DNA of 64,000 nucleotides from Bradyrhizobium sp. ISRA430 (GCF_029909975.1 NZ_CP094516.1:6364501-6428500), one strand, 5' to 3'; shown: positions 1 through 8,957, counted from the first letter of the stretch. Notes: generated from the sequence alone by a model not told the origin. A program made the numbers and translations.

Positions 1-33
1 CTGCTGTCGCCAACGATTTGAGGAAAGTTTCCG

Positions 34-318
34 ATGCGCCTACCGCTCCTGACCATCATGGCGATTGCCACGCTGCAGGCCGTCGCGCCGGCGAGTGCCC
101 AGACCTACGATCCGCGCTATCCGGTCTGCATGCACGTCTATACGCCCGGCGGCTGGGGCGGCGGCGGTGACTATTACGACTGCTCCTTCACCTCGCTGCC
201 GCAGTGCCGTGCCACGGCTTCGGGCCGCTCCGCGAGCTGCGACCTCAATCCCTACTACGCCTTCAATGAGCCCCCGCCGCCACCACCGCCGCACCGGCGC
301 CACAAGAAGGTGTACTAG
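34..318 (+). CDS. DUF3551 family secreted small protein (copy 1)
   Basis: A 94-residue protein with a signal peptide (hydrophobic stretch ending in ASAQ about residue 23) and a mature domain with four cysteines in the pattern PVCMHVY, YDCSF, PQCRA, ASCDLNP, typical of DUF3551, a family abundant in Bradyrhizobium. The mature part is Gly-rich and the C-terminus is a Pro run followed by basic residues. GAGGAAAG lies just before the ATG. The function is unknown; the cysteines suggest a disulphide-stabilised periplasmic protein. It is followed by a close paralogue, so the two look like a tandem duplication. Confidence 0.8.
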   Translation: MRLPLLTIMAIATLQAVAPASAQTYDPRYPVCMHVYTPGGWGGGGDYYDCSFTSLPQCRATASGRSASCDLNPYYAFNEPPPPPPPHRRHKKVY

Positions 319-389
319 CGCGTACATCTTCCGATTGCGCGGGGCCCGTTGCTGATGCGGCTTCGCCTGTGCGTCACGAGGGCAAGGTC

Positions 390-656
390 ATGCGCCACGC
401 ATTCGGTTTGATCATGGCCGCCGGTGTCGTGCTGGCGGCCGCTCCAGCTCATGCGCAGACCTTCGATCCGCATTTTCCCGTCTGCATGCACGTCTATTCC
501 GGCGGGAGCGGCGGTGGCGGCGACTGGTACGACTGCTCCTTCACTTCCCTGCCGCAATGCCGTGCGACGGCCTCAGGGCTCTCCGCAAGCTGCGATCTCA
601 ATCCGTACTTTGCCGCCAACGAACCGCCGCGCCGCTATCGTGGGAGGCCCGACTAG
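390..656 (+). CDS. DUF3551 family secreted small protein (copy 2)
   Basis: A paralogue of the preceding gene: the cysteine framework (PVCMHVY, YDCSF, PQCRA, SASCDLNP) and the Gly-rich loop are nearly identical, while the signal peptide and C-terminal tail differ. The start is taken at the ATG at 390, which begins a clean signal peptide (about 22 residues, ending AHAQ) and is preceded by AGGGCAAGG. A GTG at 369 is an in-frame alternative that would add seven charged residues before the signal peptide. The function is unknown. Confidence 0.78.
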   Translation: MRHAFGLIMAAGVVLAAAPAHAQTFDPHFPVCMHVYSGGSGGGGDWYDCSFTSLPQCRATASGLSASCDLNPYFAANEPPRRYRGRPD

Positions 657-753
657 CAACGTCGGCGTGCTCGAGACCGACATCGACGCCAAGCTCGCGC
701 GCTGTGTCTTAGCCGATTATGATGGGGCACCGAATGAGGCGCCATACACTCGG

Positions 754-898
754 CTCCCCTCCCCCCTTGCGGGGGAGGGTAGGGGAGGGGGCAGCCCAGG
801 AAAAGGTCTTCCCATCGTTGAGAGCGAATGCGAGGCCTGTCGTCAGATAGAGAGTGTGTGCCGTGTGGCACCACCCTCCCTAGCCCCCAAGGGTGGAA
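754..898. repeat. Dispersed intergenic repeat, family A (copy 1)
   Basis: The gap 657-937 holds no credible gene. It contains a C-rich/G-rich inverted unit (CCCTTGCGGGGGAGGG at one end, CACCACCCTCCCTAGCCCCC at the other) with the internal strings AGCCCAGGAAAAGGTCT and GTGCCGTGTGGCACC. The same internal strings and ends recur at 4142-4310, so this is a dispersed element rather than a local palindrome. Confidence 0.75.
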
Positions 899-937
899 CG
901 CTCCGCAGTTTTGGCGCTAGCCTCGTTCAACGCGTCG

Positions 938-1918
938 CTACTCCTTCTTCACGCCCGAGAGTGCCACCACCTTGCGCCAGCGGTCGGTCTCTGCGGTGAG
1001 CATGGTGCCGAATTCGCCGGCATTGCCGTGCAGCGGGATCGCGCCGAGCTCGGCGATGCGGGTCTTGATCTCAGCGTCGGAGAGCGCGCTGTCGATCTCG
1101 CGATTGAGGAGATCGATGATCTCGTGCGGCGTGTCGCGCGGCGCGCCGACGCCGTAGAAGGAGCTCGTCTCATAGCCAGGAAGCGTGTCGGCGATTGGCG
1201 GAACGTCCGGCAAGATCTCCGAGCGCTCGTGCGTGGTCACGCCGAGCGCGCGCAGCTTGCCGGCCCGCACCAGCTCGAACGACGAGGTGACGTTGTCGAA
1301 CATGCCCTGGATCTGGCCGCTCATTACGTCGGTCAGTCCCGGCGCCGAGCCGCGATAGGGCACGTGGGTGAACTGAACGGCGGCAAGCGCTTTGAACAGC
1401 TCACCCGAGAGATGCAGCGAGGTGCCGATGCCGGATGAGGCGATCGACATCTTGCCGGGATTGGCCTTGGCATAGGCAATGAAGTCGGCGACGGTCTTCA
1501 CCGGCAGATCGTTGTTGACGACCAGCACCAGCGGAATGCGCGCCGCGCCGGCGACTGGTGCGATGCCCTTGGCGAAATCGTAAGGCAGTGCCGGATCGAA
1601 GGATGCATTGATCGCGTTCGCGGTCGAAGTCAGCAGCAGCGTATAGCCGTCCGGCGCAGACGTGATCACAGCCTGCGTGCCGATGTTGCTGCCGGCGCCG
1701 GGCTTGTTCTCCACGACGAAGGTCTGGCCGAGCCGTTCGGACAACCGCTGGCAGATCAGCCGCGACAGCACGTCGGTGGCGCCGCCCGGCGCATACGGCA
1801 CCACCCATTTCACGCTGCGCGACGGATAGGACGGGTTGCCGATCGCAAAGGCACGCGGCGTGGCGAGGGTCGTGGCAGCACAGGCGGCGGTACGGAGAAA
1901 AGTGCGTTTCGTTATCAT
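938..1918 (-). CDS. Bug/TctC-family periplasmic solute-binding protein
   Basis: A 326-residue tripartite tricarboxylate transporter receptor (Bug family), predicted to bind a carboxylated solute in the periplasm. The ATG at 1918 gives a Tat-like signal (MITKRTFLRTAACAATT) and leaves the usual family length; GAGGCAAG precedes it. Family signatures are VPYAPGGATD near the N-terminus, NKPGAGSNIG, SAPDGYTLL, FTHVPYRGSAP and the C-terminal region ending in a Val/Lys-rich tail. No tctA or tctB gene is adjacent, as for most members of this expanded family. An in-frame extension to 2119 runs into a repeat and is rejected. Confidence 0.88.
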   Translation of the reverse strand: MITKRTFLRTAACAATTLATPRAFAIGNPSYPSRSVKWVVPYAPGGATDVLSRLICQRLSERLGQTFVVENKPGAGSNIGTQAVITSAPDGYTLLLTSTANAINASFDPALPYDFAKGIAPVAGAARIPLVLVVNNDLPVKTVADFIAYAKANPGKMSIASSGIGTSLHLSGELFKALAAVQFTHVPYRGSAPGLTDVMSGQIQGMFDNVTSSFELVRAGKLRALGVTTHERSEILPDVPPIADTLPGYETSSFYGVGAPRDTPHEIIDLLNREIDSALSDAEIKTRIAELGAIPLHGNAGEFGTMLTAETDRWRKVVALSGVKKE

Positions 1919-1956
1919 TGGTCTTGCCTCAACAAGGAAACCGAAGCTGCGTCCAC

Positions 1957-2104
1957 GCTCTCCTCTTCCTTCTTGCCTTGGAGAAGGTGGCGCGAAGCGC
2001 CGGATGAGGGGTTGTCTCCACTCGCGAGATTGTCGGTGTGGAGAGAGACCCTCACCCGCCGAGCTGCGCCCGGGACCTCTCCCACAAGGGGGAGAGGGTG
2101 AGCA
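1957..2104. repeat. Dispersed intergenic repeat, family B (copy 1)
   Basis: An imperfect palindrome between the TctC-like gene and the acyl-CoA synthetase. It contains GGTGGCGCGAAGCGCCGGAT, GGAGAGAGACCCTCACCCG and CTCTCCCACAAGGGGGAGAG. Related copies lie at 27362-27526 and 31811-31966. Confidence 0.75.
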
Positions 2105-2286
2105 CTCGTTCGGCGTCATAACTTTGCTATCGCAAGAATTGCGCCGGCTCGCACGCCGTTCCCTTCGGCTTGGTAAAGGATGGCTGCATTTAATCGTCAG
2201 CTAACCGGGTTTTACCTTGTCTCTTAACGCCTGATCAGGAGCCCACGGGCTAAGCTGGAGGGAATACGCAGAAGCGGCCCGAAAGA

Positions 2287-4101
2287 ATGAACGACATGAT
2301 CACCGGCGTCATCGAGCAGCCGAAAGCGGCGCGCCCACCGTCGGCTTCAAAAATCTGGCTGAAGGCGATCGAGCTCACCGCGCGCATCGAGACGTTGCCG
2401 GGCCGGCTGTTCGCCGACGTCGTCGAGGACTGGGCGCGGCGCCAGCCCGATCGCGCGGCGCTGGTGATCGAGGACGCAAGTCTCGACTATGAGGGATTGT
2501 CGAAGCGCATCAATCGCTATGCGCGCTGGGCGCGCTCGGTCGGCGCGAACAAGGGCGACACCGTCGGCTTGATCATGCCGAACGGCATCGACTATGTCGC
2601 CGCCTGGCTCGGCATCAGCCGCGCCGGCGCCGTCGTGGCTCTGATCAACACCAAGCTCGTCGGCCCGTCGCTGGCGCATTGCATCGACGTCGCAAAGCCC
2701 TCGCACATCATCATCGCGCATGACCTGACGGAGGCGCTGGACGGCGCGACGCCGCATCTGAAGACGCGGGCCAAGATCTGGACCCATGGCGACGCCCGCA
2801 GCGAACGCGCCATCGACGTTGCGCTCGCGGCGCTCGACGACGGTCCGTTGTCGCAAGAGGAGCATGGCGACGTCACCATCGATGATCGCGCGCTCCTGAT
2901 TTACACCTCCGGCACCACCGGGCTGCCGAAGGCGGCCAGCATCAGCCATCGCCGCATCCTCAACTGGGGCTTCTGGTTCGCCGGCCTTGCGGGCGCGACG
3001 CCGCAGGATCGGCTCTACGACTGCCTGCCGCTGTTTCATTCGGTCGGCGGCATCGTCGCGCCCTGCAGCATGCTCGCCGCCGGCGGCTCGGTGGTGATCG
3101 CGGAAAGGTTCTCGGCGTCGAACTTCTGGCACGACATCGTGCGGCACGACTGCACGCTGTTCCAGTATATCGGCGAGCTCTGCCGCTATCTCCTCAAGGC
3201 GCCGCCGTCCGAATACGAGAATCGCCATCGCCTGCGGCTCGTCTGCGGCAACGGTTTGCGCGGCGACATCTGGGAGGATTTCCAGGCGCGGTTCGCCATT
3301 CCCCGCATCCTCGAATTCTATGCAGCGACCGAGGGAAATTTCTCGCTGTTCAATGTCGAGGGTCAGCCCGGCGCGATCGGTCGCATCCCGCCGCTGCTTG
3401 CCCATCGTTTTCCTGCAAGTCTCGTCAAGCTCGATCCCGACAGCGGCACAGCCTTGCGCAATGAAGAAGGCTTTTGCATCGCCTGCGCCCGCGGCGAGGC
3501 CGGCGAAGCCATCGGCCGCATCGGCACGGCGGACGAGGGCGGCGGCCGCTTCGAGGGCTACACCGACGCCGCCGAGACCGAGAAGAAGATTCTTCGCGAT
3601 GTCTTTGCCAATGGCGATGCCTGGTTTCGCACCGGCGATCTGATGCGGATCGACGACAAGGGCTTTTTCCATTTCGTCGATCGCATCGGCGACACCTTCC
3701 GCTGGAAGGGTGAGAACGTCGCGACCTCCGAAGTGAACGACGCCGTGCGCGATTTCACCGGCGTGGTCGACGCCACCACCTACGGCGTCAGCATTCCCGG
3801 CACCGACGGCCGCGCCGGCATGAGCGCGATCGTCGTGAACGAAGGCTTTGACATCGCGGCCTTGCCCGCGCATCTAGCACAGCGCCTGCCGACCTACGCG
3901 CGCCCCGTCTTCGTCCGCATCTCGCACGAGCTCGATGCGACCGAGACCTTCAAGCAGAAGAAGGGCGATCTCGCACGCGAGGGGTTCGATCCGGGTGCGA
4001 TCTCCGATCCGCTGTTCATGGTCGACCCGAAATCCGGCGCCTACGTTGCGCTGGATTCGGAGACCTATGCGCACATCATCGGCGGCGCGATCAGGCTGTA
4101 G
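2287..4101 (+). CDS. Long-chain acyl-CoA synthetase of the FATP/very-long-chain type
   Basis: A 604-residue ANL-superfamily ligase that activates fatty acids with ATP and CoA. The ATP/AMP motif YTSGTTGLPKAA is at about residues 205-216. The downstream motifs TGDLMRIDDKGFF and DRIGDTFRWKGENVAT (about 465-475) are the signature of the fatty-acid-transport-protein branch rather than classical FadD. It probably acts at the membrane in fatty acid uptake and activation. It lies upstream of an ACP/adenylation/reductase operon but is separated from it by a 427-base gap holding a repeat, so co-transcription is doubtful. The substrate chain length cannot be read from the sequence. Confidence 0.88.
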   Translation: MNDMITGVIEQPKAARPPSASKIWLKAIELTARIETLPGRLFADVVEDWARRQPDRAALVIEDASLDYEGLSKRINRYARWARSVGANKGDTVGLIMPNGIDYVAAWLGISRAGAVVALINTKLVGPSLAHCIDVAKPSHIIIAHDLTEALDGATPHLKTRAKIWTHGDARSERAIDVALAALDDGPLSQEEHGDVTIDDRALLIYTSGTTGLPKAASISHRRILNWGFWFAGLAGATPQDRLYDCLPLFHSVGGIVAPCSMLAAGGSVVIAERFSASNFWHDIVRHDCTLFQYIGELCRYLLKAPPSEYENRHRLRLVCGNGLRGDIWEDFQARFAIPRILEFYAATEGNFSLFNVEGQPGAIGRIPPLLAHRFPASLVKLDPDSGTALRNEEGFCIACARGEAGEAIGRIGTADEGGGRFEGYTDAAETEKKILRDVFANGDAWFRTGDLMRIDDKGFFHFVDRIGDTFRWKGENVATSEVNDAVRDFTGVVDATTYGVSIPGTDGRAGMSAIVVNEGFDIAALPAHLAQRLPTYARPVFVRISHELDATETFKQKKGDLAREGFDPGAISDPLFMVDPKSGAYVALDSETYAHIIGGAIRL

Positions 4102-4141
4102 AGGAATGATGAGGCCACGTCGTCACCACGACAACGGTGCG

Positions 4142-4310
4142 CTCCCTCCCCCTTGCGGGGGAGGGCCGGGGAGGGGGTAGCCCAGGAAAAGGTCTGTCGG
4201 TCGTCTCAGACGCCGCAACGCAGCTTCGTTTCCACAAAGTTCGTTTGCACAGACAGAGCGTGCCGTGTGGCACCCCCCTCCCTGCCCCTCCCCCGCAAGG
4301 GGGGAGGGAA
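4142..4310. repeat. Dispersed intergenic repeat, family A (copy 2)
   Basis: Occupies most of the 4102-4528 gene-free stretch. It shares AGCCCAGGAAAAGGTCT and GTGCCGTGTGGCACC with the copy at 754-898, and has matching C-rich and G-rich inverted ends. I see no gene in the remaining 4311-4528, which should contain the promoter of the ACP operon. Confidence 0.78.
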
Positions 4311-4528
4311 TGAAAGAGTGGTGCCCGCCTCACTCGGTCTGAGCGGACATCTCACTCGCTCATCTCGAAGATTCGCGTCGACGGCGCAGCAAATCAGAAG
4401 ATGCGTCCAATTTTACCTGAATTGTCCAAGAGGCCATTTACTTCTGTCGGGTAAACAACGTGAGCCTTGGGAGGCGGTCAGCAAGAGCCGCCGCAACACG
4501 AACGATCGATAGCAAAAGCGAGCCAGCC

Positions 4529-4774
4529 ATGTCGGTAAGGTTAAAGGTCATTGAAGCGATCAAGCAGATCGCCAAAGAACAGCACGTCGCGCTTCCCGAA
4601 CTCTCGGACGATCTGTCCCTGCACGAGACGGGCTTCGACTCGCTCGCTTTCGCCATCCTGGTCGCGCGCCTCGAGGACGAGACCGGCGTCGATCCCTTCA
4701 CCATTTCCGAGGACGCAGCGTTCCCCGCCACCGTGGGTGATTTCGTGCGGGCCTACGAAAATGTCCCCGCGTGA
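4529..4774 (+). CDS. Acyl carrier protein
   Basis: An 81-residue acyl/peptidyl carrier protein. The 4'-phosphopantetheine attachment site is Ser38 in ETGFDSLAF, in the usual loop before helix II. The helical, acidic composition and length fit a free-standing ACP. The ATG at 4529 begins the canonical helix I (MSVRLKVIEAIKQIA). The 3' end overlaps the next gene by 14 bases, so the adenylation enzyme is very likely translationally coupled and probably loads this carrier. It is not the fatty-acid-synthase AcpP, whose motif would read DSLD. Confidence 0.88.
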   Translation: MSVRLKVIEAIKQIAKEQHVALPELSDDLSLHETGFDSLAFAILVARLEDETGVDPFTISEDAAFPATVGDFVRAYENVPA

Positions 4775-6143
4775 GATCTTTGCGCTCCGCGACCATCTCG
4801 GCGCGGAGTTGAAGGGGCGCACCCTCTCGGACGCACACAATAGCGTGTCGCTGACCGATATCCTGTCGCAGACGGTTTTGGGCGGCCGTCTGCGCGAGCT
4901 GTCCGGCCGCGCGGTGCTGCTCAAATTGTCCGATCAGCTCCGGTCGGGCCTTACGATGATCGAGCTCGACGGCATCGCCCGCCGCATGTTGCTGTGCCCG
5001 CCGGATCTCAATCCGGCGCATCTCGACGCGCTGATCGCCGATGCCGGGATCGATGCCGTCGTCACCGACGAGCCCGACCGCTGGGCCGATCGTGGTGTTG
5101 CGCTGGTTATCACCGCACGATTGCCGCTCACGCCGACCACACCGGTGCAGACCGAACGCGCCACCGAGTGGCTGATGCTCACCTCGGGAACGTCAGGCGT
5201 GCCGAAGATCGCCGGTCATACGCTGGAGGCGCTGACCGGCGCGATCGTCGCCGAAGGTCCCGCGCGCGGACCCGCGCCGGTCTGGGCCACATTCTACGAC
5301 ATTCGCCGCTATGGCGGCCTGCAGATCTTCCTCCGCGCCATCCTCTCCGGCGGCTCGATGGTGCTCTCGGACCCGCATGAGGCGCTCGCTGATCATGTCG
5401 GGCGGTTGAATGCGCGCGCAGTTTCTCACATCTCCGGCACGCCCTCGCATTGGCGCAAGCTGCTGATGAGCGGCTCGGCGGCGCAATTCGCCCCGCGCTA
5501 CGTTCGCCTGTCCGGCGAGATCGCCGACCAGGCGGTGCTCGATGGGTTGAAGGCGGCGTTTCCGATAGCCTCGGTCGGCCATGCCTATGCCTCGACCGAA
5601 GCCGGCGTCGGCTTTGCCGTCAATGACGGGCTCGAAGGCTTTCCTGCCGACTATCTCGGCAACCGCAACGGCGTCGAGATGAAGGTCGTTGACGGCTCGC
5701 TGCGCATCCGCTCGACGCGCACGGCCCACGCCTATATCGGGCGCAACGCCACTGCACTCACCGACGATGACGGATTTGTCGACAGCGGCGACATGGTCGA
5801 GCTGCGCGGCGACCGCTACTATTTCGTCGGCCGCCGCGGCGGCATCATCAACATCGGCGGGCTGAAGGTTCATCCCGAGGAGATCGAGGCGGTCATCAAT
5901 CGTCATGCCGACGTGCGGATGTCGCGGGCCAAATCGCGGCGCAGCCCGATTACCGGCGGCATCGTCGTCGCCGACGTGATCCTCGCCGACGGCACCGATC
6001 CGGCGCGGGCGACGGAGATCCGCGATCAGATCCTGGATCAGTGCCGCTCGCAGCTCGCCTCGCACAAGGTCCCGGCGGTGATCCGCTTCGTCGAGGCGCT
6101 CGACGTTACGCCGGCCGGAAAACTGGCGCGCACCGATGCATAA
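4761..6143 (+). CDS. AMP-dependent adenylation enzyme, probable ACP loader
   Basis: A 460-residue AMP-binding (ANL) enzyme. It has TSGTSGVPK at residues 141-149, ASTEAGVGF as the A5 region, DSGDMVELRGDRYYFVGR as A7/A8, GGLKVHPEEIE, and the C-terminal catalytic-Lys motif PAGKLART. It is shorter than typical acyl-CoA ligases because the N-terminal subdomain is reduced. The ATG at 4761 lies inside the end of the ACP gene, in another frame. By context it should adenylate a carboxylic acid and transfer it to the adjacent ACP. The substrate is unknown. The 3' end overlaps the next gene by 8 bases. Confidence 0.82.
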   Translation: MSPREIFALRDHLGAELKGRTLSDAHNSVSLTDILSQTVLGGRLRELSGRAVLLKLSDQLRSGLTMIELDGIARRMLLCPPDLNPAHLDALIADAGIDAVVTDEPDRWADRGVALVITARLPLTPTTPVQTERATEWLMLTSGTSGVPKIAGHTLEALTGAIVAEGPARGPAPVWATFYDIRRYGGLQIFLRAILSGGSMVLSDPHEALADHVGRLNARAVSHISGTPSHWRKLLMSGSAAQFAPRYVRLSGEIADQAVLDGLKAAFPIASVGHAYASTEAGVGFAVNDGLEGFPADYLGNRNGVEMKVVDGSLRIRSTRTAHAYIGRNATALTDDDGFVDSGDMVELRGDRYYFVGRRGGIINIGGLKVHPEEIEAVINRHADVRMSRAKSRRSPITGGIVVADVILADGTDPARATEIRDQILDQCRSQLASHKVPAVIRFVEALDVTPAGKLARTDA

Positions 6144-6858
6144 TGTCCTCGTCACCGGCGGCAGCCGCGGCATCGGCCTTGCCATCGCAAGGCGTCTGGT
6201 TGGCGCCGGCTACAACGTGATCGCGGCGGCGCGGCGCGAGAGCGAGGAGCTCAAGGCCGCGATCGCCGAGTCCGAAGGCCGGCTGCATTTCCGCGCCTGC
6301 GACCTCGCCGTGATCGACGCGATCCCGGCCTTTGCAAAGCTCGTGCGCGACGAATTCGGTGCGATCTACGGCCTCGTCAACAATGCCGGCCTTGGCACCG
6401 AAGGCCTGCTCGCGACCATGCACAATTCCGAAATCGAGGCGCTGGTGCAGCTCAACGTGCTGTCGCCGATCATCCTCACCAAATATGTTGCGCGCCAGAT
6501 GATGGCGGATGGTGCGGGGCGTATCATCAACATCTCCTCCATCATCGCCACTACCGGCTACAACGGCCTGTCGGTCTACGGCGCGACCAAGGCCGCAGCC
6601 ACCGGGTTCACCCGTTCGCTTGCGCGCGAGGTGGGTAAGCTCGGCATCACCGTGAACGCGATCGCGCCCGGCTTCATCGACACTGAGCTCACGCACAATC
6701 TATCGGATGATGGACGCAAGCGTATCGCCGGCCGCAGCGCGTTGCGGCGCCTGCCGGAGACGGACGACGTCGCGCGCATGGTGGAATATCTGCTCGGCGA
6801 GGGCGGTCGCAACGTGACCGGTACCGTCTTCACAATCGACGCGGGAAATACGGCGTAA
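6136..6858 (+). CDS. SDR-family oxidoreductase, FabG-like 3-oxoacyl-ACP reductase
   Basis: A 240-residue classical short-chain dehydrogenase. The Rossmann motif TGGSRGIG is at residues 7-14, followed by NNAGLG, the catalytic Ser in INISSI, and the YGATK catalytic Tyr/Lys pair. It resembles FabG and probably reduces a beta-keto or similar carbonyl on a carrier-bound acyl group using NADPH. It overlaps the adenylation gene by 8 bases, forming an ACP-adenylation-reductase operon. No ketosynthase or thioesterase follows, so the pathway must borrow elongation and release from elsewhere or act without them. Confidence 0.85.
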   Translation: MHNVLVTGGSRGIGLAIARRLVGAGYNVIAAARRESEELKAAIAESEGRLHFRACDLAVIDAIPAFAKLVRDEFGAIYGLVNNAGLGTEGLLATMHNSEIEALVQLNVLSPIILTKYVARQMMADGAGRIINISSIIATTGYNGLSVYGATKAAATGFTRSLAREVGKLGITVNAIAPGFIDTELTHNLSDDGRKRIAGRSALRRLPETDDVARMVEYLLGEGGRNVTGTVFTIDAGNTA

Positions 6859-6985
6859 GCGGAACTCGGCCTTTCGTAACTGAGTTGATCCAGCCCAATT
6901 TCATTTCCCCGGATTTGGTCGTAAGATGCTCCGCAATCGGTTGGGTTACGTCAATCGATCTGCCCTAATCGACAGGGAGCAGTCC

Positions 6986-7186
6986 ATGACCGCTGCGAAC
7001 CAGGGCCGGGCATCGGCAGAGCCGTCGCGCGCAAAGTCGGATGAGATCAACAGCCAGCCGATGTCAAATCAGAATTCCGGCGATCATGGTCACGAAATGT
7101 ACCCGCAGCAATTCGTCCGGCTCGTGGGCTGTCACGGCGTGCCGGCATCAGCGCTGCGCAGGCCGCAGGACGAGAAGCTGCACTAG
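6986..7186 (+). CDS. Small hypothetical protein, uncertain
   Basis: A possible 66-residue hydrophilic protein rich in Ser, Asn and Gln. An AGGGAGCA ribosome-binding site lies just before the ATG, and most codons end in G or C as in neighbouring genes. Its stop shares the bases CTAG with the stop of the convergent gene on the other strand. No family is recognised. It could still be chance in a high-GC genome. Confidence 0.38.
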   Translation: MTAANQGRASAEPSRAKSDEINSQPMSNQNSGDHGHEMYPQQFVRLVGCHGVPASALRRPQDEKLH

Positions 7187-7587
7187 CGCGCAGCGGCGCA
7201 GGTCCGGTGCTTCGGCAGGTCAATCCGTTCGAATGAAAATTCCGGCGGCCCTTCGGTGAGGCGGCGAATGCGGCGCTCGCGCTCGTCTGCCGGCAGCGCG
7301 GGATCGAGCAGGCGATCGATCTCGTGCACCGCGATCTCCTCGATTTTGGCGAAGTCCGATTTGATCGTTGCGCGGGACGGTGGCGACGCCGCGGGTGCAT
7401 ACTTCAGACCGATCTCGATCAGCCTCCAGATCGCATCCGAGCGTACCAAATGATGGGCCTCGGCCCAAGCATCGACGGCGGCGGTCAATTCTTGCGGCAT
7501 CTTCACCGCGCTGATCACCTCGCGCCCAGCATGCGGAAGCACTGGAGTGGCGGGGTCCTTGCTACCGACGTCAGGCACCTTGATCAT
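7183..7587 (-). CDS. Ribbon-helix-helix-like hypothetical protein
   Basis: A 134-residue protein. Its centre (VISAVKMPQELTAAVDAWAE, then a segment with RSDAIWRLIEIGL) has the strand-helix-helix pattern of ribbon-helix-helix DNA-binding domains. The C-terminal half is charged and contains an acidic helix followed by RRIRRLTEGPPEF. The start is set at the ATG at 7587 (MIKVPDVGS); the in-frame upstream extension is Arg-rich and unlikely to be coded. A role as a small transcriptional regulator or antitoxin-like protein is inference. No toxin partner is beside it. It is divergent from the DUF3095 gene. Confidence 0.6.
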   Translation of the reverse strand: MIKVPDVGSKDPATPVLPHAGREVISAVKMPQELTAAVDAWAEAHHLVRSDAIWRLIEIGLKYAPAASPPSRATIKSDFAKIEEIAVHEIDRLLDPALPADERERRIRRLTEGPPEFSFERIDLPKHRTCAAAR

Positions 7588-7707
7588 CCCGAACGATCCC
7601 TCAGATGATCGAATAGTAAGCAAAGCCCCGTCCGGCTGTTTGATGCCGATCAATGATCGCCGCGGCAATGCGGCGCGGCGCGATCTTGTTGTCCGGGCCT
7701 GATTCAG

Positions 7708-7724
7708 CCAATGATCGGCATTGG
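7708..7724. promoter_or_regulatory. Inverted repeat in a divergent promoter region
   Basis: CCAATG-ATCGG-CATTGG, perfect 6-bp arms, lies between the divergent RHH-like and DUF3095 genes. It may be an operator for the RHH-like protein. No experiment or family consensus supports this. Confidence 0.3.
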
Positions 7725-7802
7725 AGGGCGCCGGCCGGCGAACCCGGATCGATCCTGCCACGTATCTCTCTCGGACGCACTTCCCAACCATTCGGGATCA
7801 CG

Positions 7803-8957
7803 ATGACACCAGGCGATTCCTTCTACGGCAGCATTCGCGTCTTCCGCGGCTTCACCAGCCTGATGGATCCCGCCCTCTATGCGCCGCTGCCGGACGACTG
7901 GAGCATCGGTGTCGCCGACATCGTCGATTCCACCAAGGCGATCGCGGCGCAGCGCTACAAGGCGGTCAACATGGCCGGTGCCGCGGTGATCGCGTCCGTG
8001 ACCAACGCGCTGGAGGGACGGGAATTCCCCTTCGTGTTCGGCGGCGATGGCGCGAGCTTTGCGGTAGCGCCATCCGATCTCGACCGCGCCCGGGAGGCGC
8101 TGGCGGCGACCGCGACCTGGGTGCGGGAAGATCTCGATTTGAAAATGCGCGTCGCGCTGGTGCCGGTGAGCGCCATTCGCGCGCAAGGTCTCGATGTCCG
8201 CGTCGCGCGCTTCGGTCCGTCGGCGAATCTGTCCTATGCGATGTTCTCCGGCGGGGGGGTGGGGTGGGCCGAAGCCGCGATGAAGCGCGGCGAGTTCGCG
8301 GTCGCCCCGGCGCCGGCGGGCACGCAGCCGGATCTCTCCGGCCTGTCCTGCCGCTTCGAGGAGATTCCGGCCTCGCGCGGCCTGATCCTGTCAGTGTTGG
8401 TGGTGCCGGCGCGCAGCGCCGATCCCAAAGCCTTTCGGAAGGTGATCGAGGATGTGATTCACATCGTCGAGCGCAGTCCGGATGCCGGCCGTCCCGTGCC
8501 GCCGCAGGGACCGCCCTTGAGGTGGCCGCCGCAGGGGCTCGACTACGAGGCGCGGGCGGCACGCGGCGGGCCGTTGTTCACGCGCCGCGCCGGCGTGCTC
8601 ATGTACACGCTGTTCGCCTATCTGATCATGCGCTTCGACATCAAGATCGGCGGCTTCGTGCCGAAGCTCTACAAGCGACAGGTGGTCGAGAACTCCGACT
8701 TCCGTAAATATGACGATGGCCTGCGCATGATCCTCGACTGTACGCCGGAGCTCGAGCGCGCTCTCAGTGAGCGTCTTGCAGCCGGCGCGCGCGATGGTGT
8801 CGTGCGCTATGGACTCTACCCGCAGGACGCGGCGATGATGACCTGCTTCACGCCATCGGCGCTGCGCAGCGATCACGTGCACTTCATCGACGGCGCGCGG
8901 GGCGGCTACGCATCGGCGGCAACGGCGCTGAAGGCGATGATGGCGGGCACGAGCTAG
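7803..8957 (+). CDS. DUF3095 protein, class III nucleotidyl cyclase-like
   Basis: A 384-residue DUF3095 family protein. The segment GVADIVDSTKAIAAQRYK followed by FPFVFGGDGASFAV resembles the metal-binding and substrate strands of class III adenylate cyclases (Asp in IVDST, Asp in GGDGA). The C-terminal half contains a hydrophobic stretch (LMYTLFAYLIM) and HFIDGARGGY near the end. Cyclase activity is inference, since the canonical substrate residues cannot be confirmed without alignment. The ATG at 7803 is chosen; a longer in-frame extension would run into the divergent promoter. Its stop overlaps that of the convergent DUF2147 gene. Confidence 0.75.
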   Translation: MTPGDSFYGSIRVFRGFTSLMDPALYAPLPDDWSIGVADIVDSTKAIAAQRYKAVNMAGAAVIASVTNALEGREFPFVFGGDGASFAVAPSDLDRAREALAATATWVREDLDLKMRVALVPVSAIRAQGLDVRVARFGPSANLSYAMFSGGGVGWAEAAMKRGEFAVAPAPAGTQPDLSGLSCRFEEIPASRGLILSVLVVPARSADPKAFRKVIEDVIHIVERSPDAGRPVPPQGPPLRWPPQGLDYEARAARGGPLFTRRAGVLMYTLFAYLIMRFDIKIGGFVPKLYKRQVVENSDFRKYDDGLRMILDCTPELERALSERLAAGARDGVVRYGLYPQDAAMMTCFTPSALRSDHVHFIDGARGGYASAATALKAMMAGTS

